A stretch of 7,664 nt of DNA from Alphaproteobacteria bacterium. Lineage in GTDB: Bacteria > Pseudomonadota > Alphaproteobacteria > Micavibrionales > Micavibrionaceae. The position numbers and the translations under genes were made by a program. The notes beneath the pieces were generated by a model. It did no database searches and was not told the origin of the DNA. It worked only from the letters and a program-made list of their open reading frames with translations. This document shows, piece after piece, positions 1 to 5,688 of this stretch (its first letter is position 1; the number at the start of each line of letters is the position of its first letter). The stretch lies in contig JAGLKS010000123.1 of assembly GCA_023140905.1 (NCBI GenBank), positions 1 through 7,664 on the forward strand, read 5' to 3'.

Positions 1-1913
1 TCATGCAAAGGAGGATCAAGCAACCGCACAGTAACCGGCAAACCTTCCATAATTTCAAAGAGCTTAATAAAATCGCTTCTCTGCGCAGGTAAAAGCTTTG
101 CCAATGCCTCACAGCGATTCTCTAAAGTCTCCGCAAAAATCATTTCACGCACATTTTGAATTCGCTCACTATCAAAAAACATATGCTCTGTACGGCATAA
201 TCCAATACCTTCAGCACCAAAATCAATAGCCGTTTTAGCATCCAGAGGCGTTTCCGCATTAGCACGCACATTCATCCGACGTCGTGAATCCGCCCATTCC
301 ATAACTGTAGAAAACTCATCAGACAAACCGGCTTGAATTGTAGGAACTTCACCAAACATCACCTCACCGGTTGAACCATCAATAGTAATAATATCACCAT
401 CTTTAATTTCACGACCGGCAACACGAATTAACTTGTTTTGTACATCAATATGCAACTCTCCAGCTCCAGCTACGCAAGCTGTTCCCATACCACGAGCCAC
501 AACAGCAGCATGTGAAGTCATACCACCGCGAGATGTCAAAATCCCTACCGCAGCATGCATACCATGAATATCTTCCGGACTGGTCTCCTGCCTACAAAGA
601 AGCACATTCACACCGGCATTACTCTTGGCCTCAGCCTCTTCAGATGTAAAAACAACCTGACCACACGCCGCTCCCGGAGAAGCCGGCAACCCCTTGGTAA
701 GAATCTCTTTTTCAGCATTCGGATCAAGCATAGGATGCAATAACTGATCCAGAGCTTGAGGATTAAAACGCAACAGAGCCTCATCTTGTGTAATAAGACC
801 TTCTTCAACCATATCAACAGCAATCTTTAAAGCTGCTTTAGCTGTGCATTTACCATTACGAGTCTGAAGCATAAACAGCTCGCCTTTTTGTACTGTAAAC
901 TCAATATCCTGAATATCACGAAAATGTTTTTCAAGATTATGACGCAACTCATCCAGCTTAGCAAAAATCTCCGGCATCATCTCTTCCATAGAAGGCATAT
1001 CACTACCTTCTTTTTCACGACCATATTTAGTCATGGATTGCGGTGTACGAATACCGGCAACAACATCTTCACCCTGTGCATTAATCAAATATTCACCATA
1101 GAAATAATTCTCACCTGTAGAAGGATCTCGCGTAAACGCAACGCCGGTAGCACAATCCTCGCCCATATTACCAAAAACCATAGATTGCACATTCACACCA
1201 GTACCCCATTTCTCGGATATTTCGTGAATACGACGATAAGTCACAGCACGCGGTGTCATCCATGAATCAAACACAGCACTAACTGCTCCCCAAAGCTGCT
1301 CTTTAGGATCAGAAGGAAATGATTTGCCTGTCTCGTTTTCAATCACTTCTTTAAAAGACGCAACAACCTCTTTCCACCCTTGCGCAGTAATATCAGTATC
1401 CCGCTTAATATCGTTATCACGCTTGTATGTATCAATCACATCTTCAAATTCATGATGTTCAACGCCAAGCACTACATTCCCATACATCTGGATAAAACGA
1501 CGATAAGAATCCCACGCAAAACGCTCATCACCAGATTGCCTTACAAGTCCTTCAACCGTCATATCATTCAAACCAAGATTCAAAACCGTATCCATCATCC
1601 CCGGCATAGACACACGCGCACCAGAACGCACAGAGACTAAAAGAGGATTCTCTGCATCCCCAAAACGCATATCCATATATTTTTCGATAAGAGAAAGAGA
1701 TTCGGACACTTGTTCCTCTAGCGCTACAGGATAGCTATAATCATTCTCATAGTAATGTGTGCAAACTTGTGTAGTAATCGTAAAACCCGGAGGAACAGGC
1801 ATCCCAAGTGAGGCCATTTCTGCCAGATTACAACCCTTTCCACCCAGTAAATCACTCATCGTAGTATTGCCGTCATTACTATCTTTTCCGAAATTATAAA
1901 CCCATTTTGTCAT
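1..1913 (-). CDS. ppdK: Pyruvate, phosphate dikinase, N-terminal 637 residues (C-terminus cut by the window edge)
   Basis: This enzyme interconverts pyruvate, ATP and phosphate with PEP, AMP and PPi in the cytoplasm, serving gluconeogenesis or PPi-linked glycolysis. The gene reads without a stop from the ATG at 1911-1913 to the left edge. The N-terminal ATP-grasp part shows the GGKGCNLAEMASLGMPVPPG block (about residues 24-43) and the SVRSGARVSMPGMMDTVLN block (about 93-111). The swivelling phosphohistidine domain has GGMTSHAAVVARGMG, with the catalytic His at residue 468 (codon 510-512). The C-terminal PEP/pyruvate barrel begins with VRLLDPPLH at the edge, and GLCRTEHMFF carries the conserved Arg574. 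Family members are usually about 880-900 residues, so roughly 240-260 residues, including the catalytic Cys, lie outside. An AGGAG site nine bases upstream supports this start. The Thr two residues before the catalytic His is the position modified by PPDK regulatory proteins in other organisms. Identification is secure. Confidence 0.98.
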   Translation of the reverse strand, partial: MTKWVYNFGKDSNDGNTTMSDLLGGKGCNLAEMASLGMPVPPGFTITTQVCTHYYENDYSYPVALEEQVSESLSLIEKYMDMRFGDAENPLLVSVRSGARVSMPGMMDTVLNLGLNDMTVEGLVRQSGDERFAWDSYRRFIQMYGNVVLGVEHHEFEDVIDTYKRDNDIKRDTDITAQGWKEVVASFKEVIENETGKSFPSDPKEQLWGAVSAVFDSWMTPRAVTYRRIHEISEKWGTGVNVQSMVFGNMGEDCATGVAFTRDPSTGENYFYGEYLINAQGEDVVAGIRTPQSMTKYGREKEGSDMPSMEEMMPEIFAKLDELRHNLEKHFRDIQDIEFTVQKGELFMLQTRNGKCTAKAALKIAVDMVEEGLITQDEALLRFNPQALDQLLHPMLDPNAEKEILTKGLPASPGAACGQVVFTSEEAEAKSNAGVNVLLCRQETSPEDIHGMHAAVGILTSRGGMTSHAAVVARGMGTACVAGAGELHIDVQNKLIRVAGREIKDGDIITIDGSTGEVMFGEVPTIQAGLSDEFSTVMEWADSRRRMNVRANAETPLDAKTAIDFGAEGIGLCRTEHMFFDSERIQNVREMIFAETLENRCEALAKLLPAQRSDFIKLFEIMEGLPVTVRLLDPPLH

Positions 1914-1922
1914 AGAACCATT

Positions 1923-1927
1923 CTCCT
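1923..1927 (-). promoter_or_regulatory. Ribosome binding site of ppdK
   Basis: AGGAG on the minus strand (ctcct on the plus strand) lies nine bases before the ATG at 1911-1913. It supports that start for the PPDK gene. An ATG nearer to the site is out of frame with the coding sequence. Confidence 0.75.
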
Positions 1928-2018
1928 AATTAGTCGTTACAACGTAAATCGGGTTTAGCACAGTAAACGAAAGAAAGGGAAGTTTTTCTTTTCTTGTGAA
2001 AATTTGCATAAGAATCAG

Positions 2019-2573
2019 TTAGATACACTTACTCATCATAAGACACAAATTCTCATCAATAGGGCGAAACTCTCCACAAACAACTTGCTTACGGTCATAA
2101 CTGATTCCTCTGCCATCAGGAATATACCCCATGCATGTATATAATCTTTGCGCTGCTCCAAAAGAAGAATCCAATCCCACACCGATTCCCATTTCCTTAT
2201 ACTCTTTATCAAGAGCCTGCTTTTCGCAAAATTCAATAATAGCCTGTCCGATTCCCTGCCTGCGATGTGTACTTATCACATTCATATCCTGTATTTCAGG
2301 GATGTTACATACTTTGAAGTAAGTATATTTAGGCTGCCAGTTTAACAACGCATACCCCACAGCTTGTTTATCATCTGCACACACGGCATCTTTCCACGCC
2401 AATATAATCTCCAGCTCCCCCAAAGCCTGACGCTCAAAGCATCGCTCAAAATACATCTCTCCATTTTGAAAGAATTTATGCTCTTCAAGCATTCTTGAAA
2501 ATATTTGCTTATGATTCTTATGCCTTCCCAATATATCGATATTATATGATGAATCTTGCATAAGCCCTCGCAT
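2019..2573 (-). CDS. GNAT family N-acetyltransferase
   Basis: This is a predicted cytoplasmic acetyltransferase of 184 residues that would transfer an acetyl group from acetyl-CoA to an amine. The substrate cannot be told from sequence. The diagnostic GNAT motif A is seen as strand IPEIQDMNVI (91-100) followed by the pyrophosphate-binding loop RRQGIG (104-109) and a helix. Motif B follows as AAQRLYTCMGY (140-150), with the family's usual tyrosine. The remainder resembles a single-domain GNAT of typical length. Two starts are possible: the ATG at 2571-2573, or a second in-frame ATG at 2559-2561 (Met5). Neither has an ideal ribosome site: AAGGA is only one base before the first ATG, and GAGGG is three bases before the second. 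The gene is 105 bases upstream of ppdK in the same direction, but no functional link follows from that. It is divergent from the exported protein at 2632. Confidence 0.88.
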   Translation of the reverse strand: MRGLMQDSSYNIDILGRHKNHKQIFSRMLEEHKFFQNGEMYFERCFERQALGELEIILAWKDAVCADDKQAVGYALLNWQPKYTYFKVCNIPEIQDMNVISTHRRQGIGQAIIEFCEKQALDKEYKEMGIGVGLDSSFGAAQRLYTCMGYIPDGRGISYDRKQVVCGEFRPIDENLCLMMSKCI

Positions 2574-2631
2574 ATCCTTATTCTTCTAAAAAGATTTACT
2601 GATCTTTACACATTAGTTATAGGAATAAAAA
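2574..2631. promoter_or_regulatory. Divergent intergenic region between acetyltransferase and exported protein
   Basis: This AT-rich gap of 58 bases separates two genes transcribed away from each other, so promoters for both should lie here or overlap the coding starts. The rightward gene has AGGAA at 2621-2625, six bases before its ATG. I could not find a -35/-10 pair with good spacing in either direction, so only the position argues for promoter function. Confidence 0.4.
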
Positions 2632-3216
2632 ATGGATTATATCAATAATAAAACGCCCGTTTTTTATACAATTCTTTCTTATCTGATACTCTGTTTGCTC
2701 GTAACATCACATAGCGTTTACGCGCAAAGCACAGATGATGTCATGACAGCACCATTCCCGCAAAAGCACGAAACAGGAGGAAATACACAAGAAGAGGCAC
2801 AACAAGAACCATCTTCCTCAGCAACGAGTAATTCACCATTGCTTGATCTCATCATATCTAATCGTGAGAAAAAGACTTCTCTAAAGTCGAAAAGCTGGAA
2901 TAATACGATAAAAAATGAAGAAACAGAAAAACCTCAGGAAGAGGAAGTAGAAAACAATAAAGAAAGCGACCAAGATCAGGAATTAACCGAAAGCCAAAAA
3001 ATATGGAAGCACTACTACGATCTGGCGCAAAAAGATAAAACTCAAAAAACGGAAACAGAAAGGCCCGAAGAAGAAGAAGAAAAGGCACAAGAAAAAACAG
3101 AAGATAAACAACAACAAGAATCATCTAGTGGGATTTATGATATCCTCAAGCGATATAAAGACTCACAAAAAAATCAGGGACAGATGAATTCACGCTCATT
3201 CGGATCAATTGACTAA
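2632..3216 (+). CDS. Exported acidic low-complexity protein, unknown function
   Basis: I do not recognise this 194-residue protein. Residues 1-31 look like a Sec signal peptide: a hydrophobic core (about 10-24, FYTILSYLILCLLV) ends in SVYA before QS, a good signal peptidase I site. There is no lipobox Cys at the cleavage point. The mature part is rich in Glu, Lys, Gln and Ser and is probably disordered, with runs such as EEEEE at 146-150. Three short segments with hydrophobic and aromatic residues break it up: PLLDLIISNREKK (69-81), KIWKHYYDLAQKDK (123-136) and GIYDILKRYKDSQKN (167-181). The last two share a Y-x-x-x-Q-K pattern. AGGAA six bases before the ATG supports the start. It is likely periplasmic or surface-located. 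It is divergent from the acetyltransferase and converges on the membrane-protein gene with 25 bases between the stops. It appears to be a real gene because of its ribosome site and clean signal peptide. Confidence 0.75.
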   Translation: MDYINNKTPVFYTILSYLILCLLVTSHSVYAQSTDDVMTAPFPQKHETGGNTQEEAQQEPSSSATSNSPLLDLIISNREKKTSLKSKSWNNTIKNEETEKPQEEEVENNKESDQDQELTESQKIWKHYYDLAQKDKTQKTETERPEEEEEKAQEKTEDKQQQESSSGIYDILKRYKDSQKNQGQMNSRSFGSID

Positions 3217-3241
3217 CTTGAGCGATGAACTTTTAAGAAAA

Positions 3242-3820
3242 TTAATGCACAGCTTGTAAGTAATCTCCCACTGGAACATCCATAATAGCTTCAACACTAA
3301 ACGCCCATATTACTGCACATACACCCAGCGCATTAAGAGGGTAAACAAGCTCAAGAGGCAATGGGTCTATGATTAACAAATAATACATTAAGAAAAATGC
3401 AGGAAAAGATAATATAAGGTAGTTTCGCATTCCATACATTTCCATTTCAGGAAATAACAAACAGCTCAGAGCAATTGTTAGCAACATAACCCCGGCTATG
3501 ATTTTATACGATAGGTTTGCCGTATGCCTGAACATAGGATGTGCCGCCAATAAAATCCATACAACACCCGGAAACGCACACCAAGAAGCCACCAAAGTCC
3601 CTCTCAAAAAAGCTATATTGTCATAGAGAATGAAATGCACAAGATGCCCTGTACTTATAGCGATACAAAAAACAGAGACAAGATAGACAAGACTCATCAC
3701 CGGAAAAAACCGACGAATTAAAATGGAAAAAAACTTTTTAGGTAATAGATAATCGCTATTATCACCACGTCTAAGACGAATTACATGTTCACGCGCATAT
3801 CTGTCAGAGTTGCCAACCAT
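3242..3820 (-). CDS. Unknown integral membrane protein with about five transmembrane segments
   Basis: I do not recognise a family for this 192-residue protein. After a basic N-terminal stretch (RLRRGD near 15-20, RR at 36-37) there are about five hydrophobic segments, near residues 38-57, 70-93, 105-123, 134-151 and 155-176. The basic N-terminus suggests it stays in the cytoplasm. No catalytic motif, transporter signature or cofactor-binding cysteine pattern stands out. GGAAAAG is placed just before the ATG at 3818-3820 and supports the start. The gene follows the Rap1a/Tai-like gene by 39 bases in the same direction and is probably the last gene of a three-gene operon starting at 5522. Its stop faces that of the exported acidic protein. 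Its membrane location is well supported, but its function is unknown. Confidence 0.8.
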   Translation of the reverse strand: MVGNSDRYAREHVIRLRRGDNSDYLLPKKFFSILIRRFFPVMSLVYLVSVFCIAISTGHLVHFILYDNIAFLRGTLVASWCAFPGVVWILLAAHPMFRHTANLSYKIIAGVMLLTIALSCLLFPEMEMYGMRNYLILSFPAFFLMYYLLIIDPLPLELVYPLNALGVCAVIWAFSVEAIMDVPVGDYLQAVH

Positions 3821-3859
3821 ACTTTTCCGATTTATCTTTGAGTATTACAAATTAACCAA

Positions 3860-4282
3860 TTATTGCCGTTTACTCGCCCCGGAACAAGGATAAAGTGAGA
3901 AAAGCGCCATTGCTACGCCCGGAGCTGCTGTAAATTTACGATGAAGTTTTGCCCGTTTGTTCATATAAGCAAAAATACGAATTTGTAACTCATTCAAACT
4001 GACTTCCTCTGGAACACAAAAATTCATATCTGAAGTCAAATTCATAGCACGCAACGTATTATGATAATCAAGCAAGCCGGATATATAAGCCTGACATGCA
4101 ATCTTCCCGCCTTTAATAATCTCATGACCGGAAGAATCTACAGAACAAACTTTAATAAAATATTCACCTGAAAACTGCGCTGCTGACGCTGATTGCGGCA
4201 AAAAAGCAAATACAGCGATACTGGCGTAAAATACAAAGAACCTCGCTTGCTTATAAATATTTCCAAGCTGAAGGCTTATCAT
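3860..4282 (-). CDS. Secreted Rap1a/Tai-like protein (four-cysteine, T6SS amidase immunity fold)
   Basis: This 140-residue protein has a Sec signal peptide: basic KQAR at 11-14, a hydrophobic core at about 15-29, and a likely cleavage after SASA or SASAA near 34-35. The mature part follows the Rap1a/Tai layout: an early Cys (C46), CQAYISGLLDY (63-73), FCVPEEVSLNELQIRIFAYM (88-107) and ALFSLYPC (126-133). The four cysteines C46, C63, C89 and C133 match the family pattern and probably form two disulfides in the periplasm. Founding family members bind and neutralise type VI secretion amidase effectors, but many relatives are orphans of unknown role. No effector or secretion gene is in this window, so an immunity function is only inferred by family. 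The start is supported by GGAG seven bases before the ATG (ribosome site 4290-4293). The gene lies 22 bases after the Suv3-like gene and 39 before the membrane protein. Confidence 0.75.
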   Translation of the reverse strand: MISLQLGNIYKQARFFVFYASIAVFAFLPQSASAAQFSGEYFIKVCSVDSSGHEIIKGGKIACQAYISGLLDYHNTLRAMNLTSDMNFCVPEEVSLNELQIRIFAYMNKRAKLHRKFTAAPGVAMALFSLYPCSGASKRQ

Positions 4283-4286
4283 TGTT

Positions 4287-4293
4287 CTTCTCC
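4287..4293 (-). promoter_or_regulatory. Ribosome binding site of the Rap1a/Tai-like gene
   Basis: GGAGAAG on the minus strand sits in the 22-base gap after the upstream gene. Its GGAG core is seven bases before the ATG at 4280-4282. It decides the first Met as the start, which keeps the complete signal peptide. Confidence 0.7.
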
Positions 4294-4304
4294 ATAAATT
4301 ACAT

Positions 4305-5522
4305 TTACTTTTTGAGCTGCTTCAAAATCGCGAAAGGGTTATCTTCCTCTGAAACTTTAGCTTCTACAGAAATAACGCGGGGACCTCTATCTTTATGCTT
4401 TGTCCCTTTGCCTTTTGCTTTGCCACGATCTTGCCCCTTAGCTTTTTTCGGGTCACCTTTTCGTTTATTGCTAAAAGACTTTCCAGCCTTTCTATCACCA
4501 GTTCCTTGTGTTTTGGACTGAAACGCTTTTCCTTTTTTCAAACGGAATGTTGCAAGCTCCGGCTTTTCTGTTGGTTTAGCTTCTACCTCTTCAACAGCTT
4601 CAGTGTTTTCTGCCTTGTCCGAAACTTCATCTTCAACCTTCGTGTCTACCACAGGCTCATCAATCACAGGCTTTTCTTGAAGATCAGCTTCTTTACCGGC
4701 TTTTTCTTCGTCCTTAATTTTCTCTTCTGCCGGATCATAGATTTTACTATGCCCCATAGACTCCAAGACTTTATATAACCCTTCAATCGAACATCCCAGC
4801 CACTCAGCCATTTCATGACGTGCCTGAAACTTTCCTTCCTCAGCATGGTCATACACACAAGAAATAACACGGTCGAGCATATCAATACGCACAGCACGCA
4901 TGCCATATATCGGATAACCAATTGATCTGTAATATAGTGGATCGACATTTTCGTCTTCTATTTTTACCGAAACGATGCCATCAACCGGAACTTGTGCAGG
5001 AAGCGAATACCCATGATACAATGACAGAAGCAAAGCCCTGAGACGCACTGCAGCCGGTTTATTCAACTCTGGAACAAAAACAAGAATCGGCCCTAATCTT
5101 ATTTTTTTGCTACGTAAATCCGCACGCGTTTCCAGCGTAAGATTAGCAATAACATCTTCCAATTCCTCACGCGGAACAATCCCCATTCCTTCATATACTT
5201 TGGCAGAAATCCTAGATACAGCATCATCTTTTGTATCTACACCTTGAGGCACTTCAAGATTAACAAGAGCACCTATCGACTCACTCATGTACCATTGCAG
5301 CCATACACTCAACTGATTGATAAGCGCCTGACGCTTTTCATCATCGCTTATGTAGGCGGCTGTTACATCGTTATCCAATAAAGAAATAACGGGCTTAAGC
5401 GGCTGTTCTCCTTTTCCAAGAACGGCAACTTCCTGCCCCGGTAATGGGTTGTTCACTTTTTCCTGCCAAAGAATTTGTCCTTCAGCAGATAAAGTAAATT
5501 GTGTATTTTTAGACTCTAGCAT
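4305..5522 (-). CDS. Suv3-like helicase C-terminal region, lacking the helicase motor domains
   Basis: This 405-residue protein resembles the C-terminal half of the large Suv3/mgpS-like SF2 helicases of Alphaproteobacteria, by remembered family blocks rather than a search. The matching blocks are GQILWQEKVNNPLPGQEVAVL with LKP (15-44), a helical stretch with VSRISAKVYEGMGIVPREEL (102-121), LRSKKIRLGPILVFVPELNKP (136-156), YRSIGYPIYGMRAVRIDMLDR (198-218), and WLGCSIEGLYKVLESMGH (241-258). An acidic linker (about 265-322) is followed by a Lys/Arg/Gly-rich tail (328-382), probably nucleic-acid binding, and an end DNPFAILKQLKK that is also family-like. Walker A, DEAD/H and motif VI are absent because the protein starts where the C-terminal half normally begins. 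An in-frame TGA lies three codons before the ATG. The ribosome site is weak (GAGAG, three bases away). The gene probably heads an operon with the two genes that follow. It could be a truncated remnant or a stand-alone RNA/DNA-binding subunit. Confidence 0.72.
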   Translation of the reverse strand: MLESKNTQFTLSAEGQILWQEKVNNPLPGQEVAVLGKGEQPLKPVISLLDNDVTAAYISDDEKRQALINQLSVWLQWYMSESIGALVNLEVPQGVDTKDDAVSRISAKVYEGMGIVPREELEDVIANLTLETRADLRSKKIRLGPILVFVPELNKPAAVRLRALLLSLYHGYSLPAQVPVDGIVSVKIEDENVDPLYYRSIGYPIYGMRAVRIDMLDRVISCVYDHAEEGKFQARHEMAEWLGCSIEGLYKVLESMGHSKIYDPAEEKIKDEEKAGKEADLQEKPVIDEPVVDTKVEDEVSDKAENTEAVEEVEAKPTEKPELATFRLKKGKAFQSKTQGTGDRKAGKSFSNKRKGDPKKAKGQDRGKAKGKGTKHKDRGPRVISVEAKVSEEDNPFAILKQLKK

Positions 5523-5688
5523 CGGCTCTCAGCTGCGTAGTTTTTTATATAAAATCATAGTTTCAAAGTTATGACGATCATTAATGCCGATTATCCTTGT
5601 CCTCAGCAAGCATTTTTGTTTAAATTCCTCACTGAGTTTTTACATTTTTCTCTACTTTTTTAGAAAAAGGCGACAAAAGGACCCTTTC
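5523..5688. promoter_or_regulatory. Divergent promoter region between the Suv3-like gene and the large exported protein
   Basis: This AT-rich gap of 166 bases separates divergent genes. Minus-strand stops occur in all three frames, so no coding remnant of a helicase motor is present. For the rightward gene, TTTACA (5639-5644) and TAGAAA (5661-5666) are 16 bases apart and form a weak sigma70-like pair. For the leftward gene, TATGAT (5554-5559 on the minus strand) is a possible -10, with no convincing -35. These are guesses from consensus only. Confidence 0.4.
5675..5681 (+). promoter_or_regulatory. Ribosome binding site setting the start of the large exported protein
   Basis: AAAAGGA lies seven bases before the ATG at 5689-5691 and thirteen before a second in-frame ATG at 5695. 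The upstream in-frame ATG at 5584 has no comparable site, and it would place about 35 extra residues ahead of a classical signal peptide. This site therefore argues for 5689 as the start. Confidence 0.75.

Noticed and set aside
888..1640. Two plus-strand open frames (888-1265 and 1380-1640)
   Set aside because: They lie antisense inside the strongly conserved PPDK gene, have unlikely compositions (rich in Ile, Thr, His, Arg) and no ribosome site. They are shadows.
1968..2000. Imperfect AAGAAAG / CTTTTCTT inverted repeat between the acetyltransferase and ppdK genes
   Set aside because: It is a weak A/T-only stem with a bulge in a purine/pyrimidine-skewed stretch, with no GC-rich stem and T-run, so it cannot be called a terminator.
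2858..3124. Minus-strand open frame with a hydrophobic Leu/Phe-rich product
   Set aside because: It is the complement of the Glu/Lys-rich exported protein. The plus-strand gene has the signal peptide and ribosome site.
4395..4778. Plus-strand open frame rich in Phe and Leu that looks like a membrane protein
   Set aside because: It is the complement of the Lys/Glu-rich linker and tail of the Suv3-like gene, where Lys and Glu codons read as Phe and Leu on the other strand.
5584..5688. In-frame extension of the large exported protein to an ATG at 5584
   Set aside because: It has no ribosome site, and it would put 35 residues with a second hydrophobic stretch ahead of a standard signal peptide. 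AAAAGGA points to 5689.
5523..5688. Remnant of the missing helicase motor or of an insertion element upstream of the Suv3-like gene
   Set aside because: All three minus-strand frames have stops within the gap, and no terminal inverted repeats or target duplications were seen.
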